64,000 bases of DNA, from assembly GCA_900450595.1 (NCBI GenBank), contig UGGS01000001.1:1550001-1614000 (forward strand), read 5' to 3'. The notes beneath the pieces were generated by a model. The model was given only the letters and a program-made list of their open reading frames with translations, was not told the origin of the DNA and ran no database searches. Shown in pieces: positions 47,708 to 57,560 of the stretch. The DNA comes from [Flavobacterium] thermophilum. Its GTDB lineage: Bacteria; Bacillota; Bacilli; Bacillales; Anoxybacillaceae. Made by a program: the position numbers and the translations under genes. The first letter of the stretch is position 1. Each line of letters begins with the position of its first letter.

Positions 47708-47939
47708 CTATATAGATGCAACGAAGAAGTTTAACATATCCTTGACGGAAAAGCGGTTTGTCCATTTTCGACTGTCGAAGGCAAGCCATAGGCTTGCCCC
47801 GTCACGCCAAGGCGTGACGGAAGACCGAACAACCACCTGCTTCACAGACCCATATATGGGTCTGTGAAGCGGCGTTGTTCGGTCGCCTGACAGTCGATAA
47901 AAGCTGCAAATGGTAAATCTTCAAATTGCATCTATATAG
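47708..47939. repeat. 232-bp palindromic cloverleaf element (possible MITE or structured RNA)
   Basis: Terminal inverted repeats CTATATAGATGCAA (47708-47721) and complement (47926-47939), extended imperfectly inward. An inner closing stem CGACTGTC (47769-47776) pairs with 47889-47896. Inside are three arms: 8-bp GGCAAGCC hairpin (47780-47798); 10-bp CCGTCACGCC hairpin (47799-47820); and GACCGAACAAC (47823-47833) paired with 47874-47884, capped by a 32-bp perfect palindrome with half GCTTCACAGACCCATA (47839-47870). No frame. A MITE, a structured RNA or a recombination substrate would all fit. Confidence 0.85.
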
Positions 47940-47964
47940 GCAGGCGCCTTTGCTGTTGCGGCCG

Positions 47965-49179
47965 TCAAGGAGCCGTCTCAAATTCCGGCGGCAGGACGAC
48001 CGCCTCAAGCACCGAAGCAGCCGCACCGATGGCGCAGCTTTTCTCTTTCAGCTTCGAGGCGGTGATGGACGGCTCGCTTTCTTTTTTGACGAGAATCCGC
48101 TTCCTCACTTCTTGACGAGCCGGGCCGAGCACGTACTCGCCCGCCTGGGCCAGCGGGCCGCCGATAATGACCGCCTCCGGGTTGTACGCATAAATCACCT
48201 GCAGCAGCCCGATGCCGAGATAGCGGCCCGTTTCTTCCAAAATGCGCGCCAGCTGGGCATCGTTTTCGGCCGCCAGCGCCATCGCGGCGATGGAAAAGCG
48301 GTCGTCCAGCCACTCCGAACGGCCTTCTTCGGCCAAACGGCGTTCAATATATTTTTGTGAAGCGTACATTTCCCAGCAGCCGGTATTGCCGCAAGTACAG
48401 CGGACGCCGTTGACATCGATCGTATGATGGCCGATCTCGCCCGCTAGCCCGTTCACCCCGCGATACAGCTGATGATGAAGGACGACGCCGGCGCCGATGC
48501 CGATGCCGGCGCTAATATACACAAAATGGGCAAACTCCTTGCCGGCGCCGAACCATTTTTCGCCAAGCGCCGCCAGTTTCGCCTCGTTTTCCACAATAAC
48601 CGGATATTGCGGCCATCGCTTTTGCAAGGCCGATGCCAACGCCACATCGCCCCAACGCAAGTTCGGCGCAAAAATCACCGTCCCGCTTTCCGTATGGACA
48701 ACGCCCGGCACCCCGATGCCGATTCCCATTACGCCGTACGGCGTCGTCGGCGCCCGGCGGACCGCGGCTTCAACCAATTCGGCCATCTCGCCGACAATCG
48801 CCTCCTGCCCTTCGGACGGGCGGAACGAACGCCGCTGCTCCCATATGATTTCAGCATTTAAGTTCGTCACCACGGCGTACAAATAGTTAACGCCGAGCTC
48901 GACGCCGACAAGCGAACCGGCGTCGGCATTAAAGCGGAGCATGAGCGGCCGGCGTCCGCCTGTGGAGACGCCGATGCCGCTTTCATGGACAAAATGCTCG
49001 GCGATCAGCTCATCGACGAGCGCTGAAACCGTCGCTTTATTCAGTCCGGTCGTTTTCGCAATATCGGCGCGTGAAATCGGGTGTTGGTCGCGGATCAATT
49101 TCAGGACGAGCTGTTTATTTATTTTTTTGACAAGAGTGATGTTCCCTGTCCTCACGTTTTCGGTCATCCTTTTCGTCAT
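47965..49179 (-). CDS. ROK family transcriptional repressor (XylR-like)
   Basis: A 404-residue ROK protein. N-terminal winged helix (PISRADIAKTTGLNKATVSAL), sugar-kinase fold with GIGIGVPGVV and IGAGVVLHHQLYRGVNGLAGEIGH split over nucleotide and sugar sites, and the ROK zinc motif CTCGNTGCWEMYAS. It resembles XylR, the xylose repressor. No xylose genes lie nearby. A XylR-type operator overlaps its own promoter, suggesting autoregulation. The start at 49179 has a weak ribosome site; ATG at 49167 is an alternative. Confidence 0.88.
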   Translation of the reverse strand: MTKRMTENVRTGNITLVKKINKQLVLKLIRDQHPISRADIAKTTGLNKATVSALVDELIAEHFVHESGIGVSTGGRRPLMLRFNADAGSLVGVELGVNYLYAVVTNLNAEIIWEQRRSFRPSEGQEAIVGEMAELVEAAVRRAPTTPYGVMGIGIGVPGVVHTESGTVIFAPNLRWGDVALASALQKRWPQYPVIVENEAKLAALGEKWFGAGKEFAHFVYISAGIGIGAGVVLHHQLYRGVNGLAGEIGHHTIDVNGVRCTCGNTGCWEMYASQKYIERRLAEEGRSEWLDDRFSIAAMALAAENDAQLARILEETGRYLGIGLLQVIYAYNPEAVIIGGPLAQAGEYVLGPARQEVRKRILVKKESEPSITASKLKEKSCAIGAAASVLEAVVLPPEFETAP

Positions 49180-49221
49180 GACTTTTAGTATGCACCGCGA
49201 ATGATGGATCAGCCATTGCTA

Positions 49222-49259
49222 TTAGTTTATATAATAAACTAACTCGACTTTTCTGTCAA
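49222..49259 (-). promoter_or_regulatory. Promoter with XylR-like operator for the ROK gene
   Basis: TTGACA (49254-49259), 17-bp spacer, TATTAT (49231-49236) on the minus strand. The -10 lies inside the inverted repeat TTAGTTTAT, 3 nt, ATAAACTAA (49222-49242). The half-site TTAGTTTrTT resembles that of the XylR operator. Confidence 0.82.
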
Positions 49260-49291
49260 TGCCGCCATAGCAATGCAGCTGTCCCCAAACG

Positions 49292-49323
49292 AAACGGCCC
49301 GCCCACTGTCGGGCGAGCCGTTT
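49292..49323 (-). terminator. Probable terminator of the gcv operon
   Basis: AAACGGCTCGCCC pairs with GGGCGGGCCGTTT around a 6-nt loop with one mismatch, 15 bp after the gcvPB stop. The following T-run is short. Confidence 0.7.
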
Positions 49324-49337
49324 GTCGGTATCACGGA

Positions 49338-50804
49338 TCAGTTTGTCGGCTTTTGATAGCGCAAAATCGGCTTGCGCGCTGCGGTCGTTTCATCAAGCCG
49401 CTTGACGACCGTCGTATGCGGCGCTTCTTGAACGATTTCCGGAGTTTCTTCCGCTTCCTTGGCAATTTGAATCATCGCATCGATGAACGCATCGAGCGTC
49501 TCTTTCGACTCCGTCTCGGTCGGCTCAATCATCATGCACTCTTCGACGATGAGCGGGAAGTAAATGGTCGGCGGATGGAAGCCGAAATCAAGCAGCCGTT
49601 TCGCGATGTCAAGCGTTCTGACGCCAAGTTTCTTTTGCCGCTTGCCGGATAAGACAAACTCATGCTTGCAATGGCGGTCATACGGCAAATCGTAATACTC
49701 GGCAAGACGGCGCATCATATAGTTGGCGTTTAAAACGGCGTATTCGCTCACCGCTTTCAAACCGTCCGGCCCCATCGAGCGGATGTACGTGTACGCCCGG
49801 ACGTTGATGCCGAAATTGCCGTAAAACGGCTTGACGCGGCCGATTGACTGTGGACGGTCGTAGTCAAGGTAGCAACGGCCGTTTTCCCCTTTGGCGATGA
49901 CCGGTTTCGGCAAAAACGGCACAAGATCAGCTTTCACCCCGACCGGGCCCGATCCTGGCCCTCCGCCGCCGTGCGGGCCGGTGAACGTTTTATGCAAGTT
50001 CAAATGGACGACGTCAAAGCCCATATCGCCGGGGCGCGCCTTGCCGAGGATGGCGTTTAAGTTCGCGCCGTCATAGTACAGCTTGCCGCCCGCTGCATGG
50101 ACGATTTCCGCCATTTCGACGATTTGCTCTTCAAACAGCCCGAGCGTGTTCGGGTTCGTGAGCATGAGCGCCGCTGTGTCAGGGCCGACGACGCGCCGCA
50201 AATCCTCCAAATCAACAAGGCCGGCGGCAGTCGATTTGACCGTCACTGTCTCAAACCCCGCAACGGTTGCCGACGCCGGATTCGTACCGTGCGCCGAATC
50301 CGGGACGATTACCTTCGTCCGGTTGAAATCGCCGTTGGCCTCATGGTAAGCGCGGATCATCATAAGCCCGGTCCACTCGCCATGGGCGCCGGCGGCCGGC
50401 TGCAAGGTGACCGCATCCATGCCCGTGATTTCTTTTAAATGCTCCTGCAAGTCGTACATCAACTCAAGCGCCCCTTGCACCGTTTCTTCCGGCTGCAGCG
50501 GGTGGATGTGGGCAAACCCGGCGAGACGGGCGACGTTTTCATTGATTTTCGGATTGTATTTCATCGTGCACGATCCAAGCGGGTAAAACCCGGAATCAAC
50601 GCCGTGGTTTCGCTTGGAAAGCGCCGTGTAATGGCGCATCAAATCGAGCTCCGATACTTCCGGCAGTTCCGGTTCTTCAGAACGCAAATAATCGGGCGGC
50701 ACAAGCTCGCTGACATCGACAGCCGGAACATCGAGCGCCGGCAGGCTGTAGGCGATCCGTCCCGGCTTGCTTCGTTCGAAAATAAGCGGTTGATCGTTAT
50801 GCAT
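49338..50804 (-). CDS. gcvPB: Glycine dehydrogenase (decarboxylating) subunit 2
   Basis: A 488-residue P-protein half carrying the PLP lysine ([18 protein letters not shown]). Other marks: [38 protein letters not shown]. It decarboxylates glycine onto lipoyl GcvH. The ATG at 50804 follows GGGGG by 6 nt and overlaps the gcvPA stop by 8 bp; the longer upstream frame is discarded. Confidence 0.95.
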   Translation of the reverse strand: MHNDQPLIFERSKPGRIAYSLPALDVPAVDVSELVPPDYLRSEEPELPEVSELDLMRHYTALSKRNHGVDSGFYPLGSCTMKYNPKINENVARLAGFAHIHPLQPEETVQGALELMYDLQEHLKEITGMDAVTLQPAAGAHGEWTGLMMIRAYHEANGDFNRTKVIVPDSAHGTNPASATVAGFETVTVKSTAAGLVDLEDLRRVVGPDTAALMLTNPNTLGLFEEQIVEMAEIVHAAGGKLYYDGANLNAILGKARPGDMGFDVVHLNLHKTFTGPHGGGGPGSGPVGVKADLVPFLPKPVIAKGENGRCYLDYDRPQSIGRVKPFYGNFGINVRAYTYIRSMGPDGLKAVSEYAVLNANYMMRRLAEYYDLPYDRHCKHEFVLSGKRQKKLGVRTLDIAKRLLDFGFHPPTIYFPLIVEECMMIEPTETESKETLDAFIDAMIQIAKEAEETPEIVQEAPHTTVVKRLDETTAARKPILRYQKPTN

Positions 50805-52143
50805 GGCAATCCCCCAATTCATTGACGAACCGATCGATTTCTTCTTTCGTGCGCAGTTCGGTGACAGCAACAAGCATATGATTGGAAAGTTCCGGATAAT
50901 CACCGCCAAGGTCGTAGCCGCCGATGATCCCCTTTTCGAGCAGGCGGGCGTTCACCTCAGAAACCGGACGGTTGAGCCGGATGACGAATTCATTGAAAAA
51001 TGGACCGGCAAACGGCGACACAACCCCGTGCTGTTCGAATGCCTGTTTCGCATAATGCGCCTTTTGCATGTTCATCGTCGCCATCTCTTTTACGCCCCGT
51101 TTTCCGAGCGCCGAGAGCGCCACCGAGGCGGCGAGGGCATTCAGCGCCTGGTTCGAGCAAATATTGGATGTCGCTTTATCGCGGCGGATATGCTGCTCGC
51201 GCGCCTGCAGCGTCAACACAAACCCGCGGCGCCCGTCTTCATCTTTCGTTTGCCCGACGAGCCGGCCTGGAATTTTCCGCATCAGCGGCGCTTTGACAGC
51301 GAAATACCCACAATGTGGGCCGCCGAACTGCATCGGGATGCCAAACGGCTGCATATCGCCGACGACGATGTCCGCCCCTAATGCGCCGGGCGGGGTCAAA
51401 ATGCCAAGGGCAAGCGGATTGCTCGCGACAATGAACAGGCTTTTCTTTTCATGGACGAGCGGCTCCATCGCCTTGAGCGGCTCGATTTGCCCGAAGAAGT
51501 TCGGGTATTGGACGACCACACACGCCACGTCATCCCCCATTTCCGCTTCAAGCGCTTGAAGATCGGTAACACCGCCGTCGTACGCAATTTCTTTTACCTC
51601 TAATCTCTGCCCTTTCGCATACGTGCGCACGACATCGCGGTATTGCGGGTGAACGGCCGCGGAAATAAGCACTTTCGTCCGCTTCGTATGAGCGGCAGCA
51701 AGCAGCACCGCTTCCGCGAGCGCCGTGCCGCCGTCGTACATCGACGAATTGGCGACATCCATGCCTGTCAGCTCGCATACCATCGTTTGGAACTCAAAAA
51801 TGGCTTGCAGTTCGCCTTGGGAAATCTCCGGCTGGTACGGCGTATACGCCGTATAAAATTCGGAGCGCGACAGGACGTGGTCGACCACGGCCGGAATATA
51901 GTGGTCATACACGCCCGCTCCTAAAAAGGAAACATATTGCTTGGCGTTGGCGTTTTTGTCCGCTAACGCGCTTAACTCTTTCCATAGCTCCGGCTCCGAC
52001 TTCGCCGGTTTCACGTTCAACTCGCCGCGAAAACGCACTTGTTCTGGAATGTCGGCGAACAGCTCATCAATGGATGCAACGCCGATCGTTCGCAACATTT
52101 CCTGCTTGTCTTCTTCCGTCATCGGCAAATAACGATGGAGCAC
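50797..52143 (-). CDS. gcvPA: Glycine dehydrogenase (decarboxylating) subunit 1
   Basis: A 448-residue P-protein half lacking the PLP lysine. Family start [15 protein letters not shown], then [41 protein letters not shown] and [15 protein letters not shown] start (52143) after AAGGAGG. 17 bp from gcvT. Confidence 0.95.
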   Translation of the reverse strand: MLHRYLPMTEEDKQEMLRTIGVASIDELFADIPEQVRFRGELNVKPAKSEPELWKELSALADKNANAKQYVSFLGAGVYDHYIPAVVDHVLSRSEFYTAYTPYQPEISQGELQAIFEFQTMVCELTGMDVANSSMYDGGTALAEAVLLAAAHTKRTKVLISAAVHPQYRDVVRTYAKGQRLEVKEIAYDGGVTDLQALEAEMGDDVACVVVQYPNFFGQIEPLKAMEPLVHEKKSLFIVASNPLALGILTPPGALGADIVVGDMQPFGIPMQFGGPHCGYFAVKAPLMRKIPGRLVGQTKDEDGRRGFVLTLQAREQHIRRDKATSNICSNQALNALAASVALSALGKRGVKEMATMNMQKAHYAKQAFEQHGVVSPFAGPFFNEFVIRLNRPVSEVNARLLEKGIIGGYDLGGDYPELSNHMLVAVTELRTKEEIDRFVNELGDCHA

Positions 52144-52160
52144 CGTATTTTCCTCCTTGC

Positions 52161-53258
52161 TTATGACTTCGTCCGCTTGTAAAACGGGATCGGTACAATC
52201 TTCGCCTTCAAGCGCTTGCCGCGAATGTCCACCTCCACGACCTGACCGGCTGCGGCAACATCCGCTGTCACGAGCGCCAACCCGATGTTTTTCTTCAGCG
52301 TCGGCGACTGCGTGCCGGTCGTAATGAATCCGACTTCAGCGCTCCCGGCAAATACCCGGTAGCCATGGCGCGGAATGCCGCGGTCCATCATCTCGATGCC
52401 GACAAGCCGCCGCGGCGGTCCGGCTTCTTTTTGCCGCTTTAACGCGGCCTGGCCGATAAACGGCGATTCTTTTTCCGTTTTGACGGCAAACCCGAGCCCG
52501 GCTTCAAGCGGGGAGATCGTTTCGGACAATTCTTGGCCGTAAAGCGGCAGACACGCCTCAAACCGGAGCGTATCGCGCGCTCCCAGTCCGCATGGGAGGA
52601 CGCCGTCTTCGGCCCCGGCTGTTAAAATGGCCTCCCATAACGTGATGGCATCCTCTGCCTGGCAATAGATCTCGAACCCGTCTTCGCCCGTATAGCCGGT
52701 GCGCGAGACGAGCGCCTTTACGCCGGCCACTTCCACATTGTCTTGGAACGAAAACGGACGCATCGCCGGCAAATCCAGATTGGTTAATTTTTGCAGCACG
52801 CGTTCGGCCGCTGGTCCTTGCAGAGCAAGCTGCGCCGTTTGCGCTGAAACGTTGTCAAGCTCGACATCCGCATCGATGTGCTCATTCAGCCAGGCAAAAT
52901 CTTTTTCCGTATTGGCGGCGTTGACGACAAGCAAATAGTCGCTCTCTCCTTTTTGATAAATAAGCAAATCATCGACCGTGCCGCCATCTTCGTTGCACAT
53001 GAGCGTGTATTGCGCCCGCCCTGGACGAAGCTTGGCGACATCGTTCGTCATCAGTTTTTGCAAAAAGGCAAGGCTTCCGCGGCCGCGGACCGCAATTTCC
53101 CCCATGTGGGAGACGTCAAACAGTCCGGCGCGCGTCCTTACCGCTTCATGCTCTTCCTTGATGCTTGAAAACTGCACCGGCATTTCCCAGCCGCCAAATT
53201 CGACTGTTTTGGCGTTGTAACGGGCGTATACCGGAAATAGCGGCGTGCGCTTTAACAA
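52161..53258 (-). CDS. gcvT: Glycine cleavage T-protein (aminomethyltransferase)
   Basis: A 365-residue folate-dependent aminomethyltransferase. [18 protein letters not shown] and [11 protein letters not shown] near the start, [13 protein letters not shown] and [17 protein letters not shown] in the middle. It starts at TTG 53258 (GGGAGGG 7 nt upstream), which matches the family N-terminus [10 protein letters not shown]. The longer frame to 53453 runs through the riboswitch and is not translated. Confidence 0.95.
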   Translation of the reverse strand: MLKRTPLFPVYARYNAKTVEFGGWEMPVQFSSIKEEHEAVRTRAGLFDVSHMGEIAVRGRGSLAFLQKLMTNDVAKLRPGRAQYTLMCNEDGGTVDDLLIYQKGESDYLLVVNAANTEKDFAWLNEHIDADVELDNVSAQTAQLALQGPAAERVLQKLTNLDLPAMRPFSFQDNVEVAGVKALVSRTGYTGEDGFEIYCQAEDAITLWEAILTAGAEDGVLPCGLGARDTLRFEACLPLYGQELSETISPLEAGLGFAVKTEKESPFIGQAALKRQKEAGPPRRLVGIEMMDRGIPRHGYRVFAGSAEVGFITTGTQSPTLKKNIGLALVTADVAAAGQVVEVDIRGKRLKAKIVPIPFYKRTKS

Positions 53259-53290
53259 GGCGATTCCCTCCCTCATCGAAATGCATGACG

Positions 53291-53339
53291 CAAAAAAGGA
53301 CAGACTCCCCCCTTTGCGAAAAAAGAGAGGCTCTGTCCT
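53291..53339 (-). terminator. Riboswitch-controlled terminator upstream of gcvT
   Basis: AGGACAGA pairs with TCTGTCCT around a long loop and is followed by TTTTTT on the minus strand, just after the second glycine aptamer and 33 bp before the gcvT TTG. The left arm abuts the P1 stem of aptamer 2, so glycine binding can decide termination. Confidence 0.82.
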
Positions 53340-53540
53340 GGCACCTGAAAGTTTCCCGTCGGCCGCTTGCCTGCGCCTTGGCGGCAGCGAGGTCCCGACG
53401 GTTTCCCCTTGGGTGGCCCGCCGATAGGCAGGCGCTCTCCAGAGCTGCGTCAAGCAAGAGTCTTTTTGCCTGAGAGATTCGCGTTTCCGCTTGCTCCTTC
53501 GGCGCTACATTCCGTAGTCTCTCCCCTTGCCGTCATCCGC
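53335..53540 (-). promoter_or_regulatory. Tandem glycine riboswitch
   Basis: Two consecutive glycine aptamers. Aptamer 1 shows GGGGAGAGACTAC, GCGCCGAAGGAGCAAG and AATCTCTCAGGCAAAAAGAC. Aptamer 2 shows GCTCTGGAGAG, GGGCCACCCAAGGGGAAACC and AACTTTCAGGTGCCAGGACAGAGC-like ends (given in pieces). Position before gcvT and the following terminator fit activation by glycine, as known in Bacillus. Confidence 0.93.
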
Positions 53541-53748
53541 CGATCAATAAAATTTTCCAAAGCGGGCATACTAAGAAACGCCCTTGACCGCCATTCATGC
53601 GAATGTTCTAAATTTATACTACCATTAACCACTCAAAAAGGGCAATAGGAAATGATCGAACTTTTATAGAAATTATCCGTCAAAATGTTCTTGTTTTGTC
53701 TAACAAAGAGGATTTTTACGGAATAAACATTCGTCACAAGGGAAGGGG

Positions 53749-55419
53749 ATGGACATGAACATTGCGATCGAAATGGACGAGACGTGGAAAAAGGAATTTC
53801 TTGAGCGCATTGAAAAAGACGGGCCGTGGGCAAGCTGGGAAATGTATGAGCTGGCGTTAGAGGCGGCCCATCATTTAAGCGTGCCGGAATTTGACGGCCT
53901 GCAGGCGCCTAAGCACTTGCCGCATTTGACGATCCTCCCGCACCAGCTCGAAGTGGCGCGCCGCGTCGTTGAAGAGATGAACGGCAAAGCGATTTTGGCC
54001 GATGAAGTCGGACTTGGCAAAACGATTGAAGCCGGGCTCGTCCTAAAAGAGTATATGATTCGCGGCCTTGTGAAAAAAGCGCTCATTCTCGTTCCCGCCT
54101 CCCTTGTTTCACAATGGGTGAAAGAATTGAACGAAAAGTTTTTCATCCCGGCCGTCCAGCAAAAAAAGAGCTACGTCTGGGAACAGTGCGACATTGTGGT
54201 TTCTTCGATCGATACAGCGAAAAAGGAGCCGCACCGCTCCATCATTTACGAACAGCCATACGATATGATCATCATCGACGAGGCGCACAAACTGAAAAAC
54301 AACAAAACGAAAAACTACGAGTTTGTGCAAAATTTAAAAAAGAAGTTTTGTTTGTTGCTGACGGCGACGCCGATTCAAAACCGGATTGAGGAAATCTTCA
54401 ACCTCGTCTCACTTTTGAAGCCCGGCCATTTAGGCAACGCCGAGCAGTTTGCCAAAACATACGGCAAAACAAGGGCGGTGCAGGCGAACGAGCATTTAAA
54501 AGCGCTCGTCAACAAAGTAATGATCCGCAACCGCCGCGCCGATACACCGATCGAATGGTCGAAGCGCCATGTCGAGCCGGTGTTGATCGAGTTTACGGAT
54601 GAAGAGCGCGAACTGTACGAAGCAGTGAGGGCGCTCCGCCATGAGCCGTTCGCCGGTTCGTTTTCGCTCATCACGCTGCTTCGCGAGGCGTGCAGCAGCC
54701 GTGAAGCGCTGTTTTTAACCATAAAAAATATGATGGAGAAATGCGAAGGAGCCATTCCTGAAGCGCTTGAGCAGGTGCTGGAAAAAATCAACGCCGTCAC
54801 GACGAATTCAAAGGCGGAAAAAGCGCTTGAACTGATCCGCTCCATTAACGATAAGGTGATTATTTTTACGGAATACCGGGCGACACAGCTGTATTTGCAA
54901 TGGTTTTTAAAACAGCACGGCATTTCATCCGTCCCGTTTCGCGGCGGCTTCCGGCGCGGCAAAAAAGACTGGATGCAGGAACTGTTTAAACACCACGCCC
55001 AAGTGTTCATCGCCACCGAAGCGGGCGGCGAGGGCATCAACTTGCAATTTTGCCGCTATGTCATCAACTACGACTTGCCGTGGAACCCGATGCGCCTTGA
55101 GCAGCGGATCGGCCGCGTCCATCGCCTCGGGCAGACAGATGACGTTTACATTTACAACTTCGCCGTCAAACAGACAGTCGAAGAGCATATTTTAACGCTT
55201 CTCTATGAGAAAATCCGCTTGTTCGAGCGGGTAGTCGGCGAGCTGGACGACATTTTGGCGAAAATGAACCTCGCCAACTTGGAACGCTACTTCGAAGACG
55301 CCTTCGTTCATTCACGGAGCGAAGGGGAGATGAAAATCAAAATGGAAAACATCGTCGCGATGATCGAGCTGGCGGAGCAGCTCGGAAAGGAAGGAGGCAA
55401 ACGGCATGCAGCAACATGA
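53749..55419 (+). CDS. yqhH: SNF2-family DEAD/H helicase YqhH
   Basis: A 556-residue Snf2-like ATPase. Motif I ADEVGLGKTIEAGLV, motif II IIIDEAHKLKN, motif III LLLTATPIQNRIEEI, motif V EAGGEGINLQFC and motif VI RLEQRIGRVHRLGQ. Probable nucleic-acid translocase; role unknown. An ATG at 53755 is an equally good start. Divergent from gcvT; overlaps yqhG by 14 bp. Confidence 0.92.
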   Translation: MDMNIAIEMDETWKKEFLERIEKDGPWASWEMYELALEAAHHLSVPEFDGLQAPKHLPHLTILPHQLEVARRVVEEMNGKAILADEVGLGKTIEAGLVLKEYMIRGLVKKALILVPASLVSQWVKELNEKFFIPAVQQKKSYVWEQCDIVVSSIDTAKKEPHRSIIYEQPYDMIIIDEAHKLKNNKTKNYEFVQNLKKKFCLLLTATPIQNRIEEIFNLVSLLKPGHLGNAEQFAKTYGKTRAVQANEHLKALVNKVMIRNRRADTPIEWSKRHVEPVLIEFTDEERELYEAVRALRHEPFAGSFSLITLLREACSSREALFLTIKNMMEKCEGAIPEALEQVLEKINAVTTNSKAEKALELIRSINDKVIIFTEYRATQLYLQWFLKQHGISSVPFRGGFRRGKKDWMQELFKHHAQVFIATEAGGEGINLQFCRYVINYDLPWNPMRLEQRIGRVHRLGQTDDVYIYNFAVKQTVEEHILTLLYEKIRLFERVVGELDDILAKMNLANLERYFEDAFVHSRSEGEMKIKMENIVAMIELAEQLGKEGGKRHAAT

Positions 55420-56200
55420 AATCCGTCGTTTTGTGGAGCGTTATTTTGCCGCCAACGGGTGCACGTTGTTGGAAGCGAATGACGACTATATGACGGTCCA
55501 GCTGACGCCAGAAATGGATAAAGAGCTGATGAACCGGCCGTTTTACTGGCATTACATCGAACGGACGGGCGGCGTCCCGCAGCCGATGCAGCTCACGCTG
55601 ATTACCCGCCCGAGCGAACGGACGGAAAAGCTGAAAGGCGACCGGCTTCATTTCGGGGCGCCGCGGCTGCACCAGCTGTTCCGCTCGGCGCAAAAACGCG
55701 GCAGCTTCATTCGTTTGTACGAAGAGCCGGACGCCCCGCTCGCCAGCCATGCCGCCCTTCATCCATGGCTTGGGATGAACGTTGTCATTTCCTACGAATG
55801 CGACCGAAAAAAAGATGCCATCGTCTCTCTCGGCCTTCATCTCATCAGCGGCACGATCATCGAATCGTTCCAGGAGCGGCTCCGCGCGCGCCGGCTGACG
55901 CCGAAAATCCCGGACTATTGTTTTACAATTTCGCCGCTCATTAAGCCGCCAAGCGGCATCGCCCGCCTCGAGCAATATATCCGCGGCCGCATTGCCGCCG
56001 ACGATCATGCATGGGCCGAGGAAGCGCGCCGGCGCTGGGCCGACGATTTAGCTTTGCTTGATGAGTTTTACAAAGAGACGGAAGAAAAGCCGGAGTGTTA
56101 TTATATCGAGAAAGAAGCGCTTGAAAAACAGTACAAGCCGCGCATCACCGTTTCCGTCATTAACGGCGGGCTGTTTTACTTGCTGCCTCGCACATCGTGA
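55406..56200 (+). CDS. yqhG: YqhG family protein
   Basis: A 264-residue protein matching YqhG, which follows yqhH in Bacillaceae. Visible stretches are RRFVERYFAANGC at the start and PFYWHYIERTGG, with a charged helical C-terminal part (WAEEARRRWADDLALLDEF). No membrane segment. Co-expression with the SNF2 helicase suggests a partner role. Function unknown. Confidence 0.88.
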   Translation: MQQHEIRRFVERYFAANGCTLLEANDDYMTVQLTPEMDKELMNRPFYWHYIERTGGVPQPMQLTLITRPSERTEKLKGDRLHFGAPRLHQLFRSAQKRGSFIRLYEEPDAPLASHAALHPWLGMNVVISYECDRKKDAIVSLGLHLISGTIIESFQERLRARRLTPKIPDYCFTISPLIKPPSGIARLEQYIRGRIAADDHAWAEEARRRWADDLALLDEFYKETEEKPECYYIEKEALEKQYKPRITVSVINGGLFYLLPRTS

Positions 56201-56260
56201 GCTGCCGTGCGGAAAGCCTGCAGCCTGAGCCCGGCGCGGATTCCGCCATCCCTCCCCATC

Positions 56261-56293
56261 AAAAACGCCCGCCGGCTGCAAGCCAGCGGGCGC
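56261..56293 (-). terminator. Terminator of comG-yqzE, convergent with yqhG
   Basis: GCGCCCGC...GGCT / AGCC...GCGGGCG hairpin with TTTTT on the minus strand, 4 bp after the yqzE stop. Confidence 0.85.
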
Positions 56294-56296
56294 CCA

Positions 56297-56476
56297 TTAC
56301 GGGCGGCGCCGAAACAACAAACGGAGTGAAAGCGGCACGATGCCGAACAAGCGGTATGAAAGCGGAAGCTGCTCTTGTTTCCGCACCTGACGCCGCTGCC
56401 TCCGCTCCTCTTTCGGCAAGTCCATGTAGGCGACAAATTGTTGGGTGACAAACTTGACATAATCGTTGACCGCCAT
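56297..56476 (-). CDS. yqzE: YqzE family small protein
   Basis: A 59-residue protein beginning MAVNDYVKFVTQQFVAYMDLP, with a basic middle and a hydrophobic C-terminus (FGIVPLSLRLLFRR). It matches YqzE, which follows comGG in Bacillaceae. ATG at 56476, with AGGGGGGA nearby; a TTG one codon earlier is possible. Function unknown. Confidence 0.83.
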   Translation of the reverse strand: MAVNDYVKFVTQQFVAYMDLPKEERRQRRQVRKQEQLPLSYRLFGIVPLSLRLLFRRRP

Positions 56477-56615
56477 CAAATCCCCCCTTTTTTCTTTTAG
56501 TTTTTCCTCATCTTTCCTTTTTTAACCGTTTTCCGAAAGAAGTCCCCTCCTCAAGAAACGTAAATGGCACAGCCCGATGAGTAGGCGGGAGATGAATTTC
56601 GGCCGGCGGAGCAGT

Positions 56616-57005
56616 TCACCCGTTTTGCTCCGTCCATTCCGTAATATCGAGCGATGGAAGGGCAACGGTGAAGGCGACCGTCCGCTGCAGTCCGGCCGCC
56701 GAGCGAACCGTCAAGAAAACCCGGACGCTCGCCTCCGTTTCCTTTTGCCACCGGCAGACCGCCTCCCCGCGCGGATACGTCCACTTTCCTTCCTGTTTCG
56801 TTGTCACAGCAGCCGTTGCTGCAATTTGTTCCTTTACATCAAACACCGCCATTTGCACGAGCTCGTCCGCCTCAGCCGCCTGCCGGACGGCGTGCGCCGC
56901 CTGCTGCTCCGCCTCGTATAAAAGTGCGGCATTCGTCATAAAAAACGCTAGCAGCAACGCGACGACCGCGACAAGCGGGAAAATCACCCCATCTTGGCGG
57001 CCCAT
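56616..57005 (-). CDS. comGG: Competence pseudopilin ComGG
   Basis: A 129-residue protein with a single N-terminal helix (VIFPLVAVVALLLAFFMTNA) that acts as the pilin-like segment. ATG at 57005 follows GGGGGGAGG. Last gene of the comG set; similarity is weak along the family, so position carries much of the call. Confidence 0.82.
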   Translation of the reverse strand: MGRQDGVIFPLVAVVALLLAFFMTNAALLYEAEQQAAHAVRQAAEADELVQMAVFDVKEQIAATAAVTTKQEGKWTYPRGEAVCRWQKETEASVRVFLTVRSAAGLQRTVAFTVALPSLDITEWTEQNG

Positions 57006-57113
57006 TTGTCCTCCCCCCTTGCGTCTTTTCCTCCTTGCCGACACCGCGCAAAGCATGAGGCCATAAAGCCTCAATGATGCGCTCGCCTCGTTCCAGGCTT
57101 AGCGCCGCCTTGC

Positions 57114-57560
57114 CTAAAACATCCGCGCCACAAACGCGTCGCACACCTTGCCGTCATCGGCTGTCACTTGCAAAAACAAGCCATGGGCGCCGATGCGATA
57201 GGACACCGCCCGCACATGGCGGAGCGCCGTCTCGTAGCCTGCTCCGTTCACTTGACGAATCAGTTCCGCTTTTGGTGCAACCAACGAGAAACTGACCGTC
57301 TCGCCATTCCATTTGTGTAAGTACAGCACACGGCCATCCGTCGACCATTTTTTCGCTTCATTCAACTCGATTTGCAGCTGCTGCAAAAACAGCCTCCATT
57401 CCAAGCGCGCAAACCCGTCGCTCGGCTCTGCGGCGAGCGGGCGGACAGCAAGCAGCGCCGGGATGACCGCGGCCACCGCTAAAGCAACAGCCAAGGCCAT
57501 CAATGCCTCAAGCAATGCAAACCCGCCTTCCTTACTTCCTATCGCTTGCTGTACCCGCAC
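57114..57560 (-). CDS. comGF: Competence pseudopilin ComGF
   Basis: A 148-residue pseudopilin. The pilin-like N-terminus is EGGFALLEALMALAVALAV, with the cleavage site G|F. The start is uncertain: a GTG at 57560 follows AAGGAG closely and overlaps comGE by 22 bp. Confidence 0.85.
   Translation of the reverse strand: MRVQQAIGSKEGGFALLEALMALAVALAVAAVIPALLAVRPLAAEPSDGFARLEWRLFLQQLQIELNEAKKWSTDGRVLYLHKWNGETVSFSLVAPKAELIRQVNGAGYETALRHVRAVSYRIGAHGLFLQVTADDGKVCDAFVARMF

Noticed and set aside
47679..47964. CRISPR, tRNA or attC reading of the cloverleaf
   Set aside because: No spaced direct repeats, no tRNA consensus bases or anticodon arm, and no integrase or attC core sites were found.
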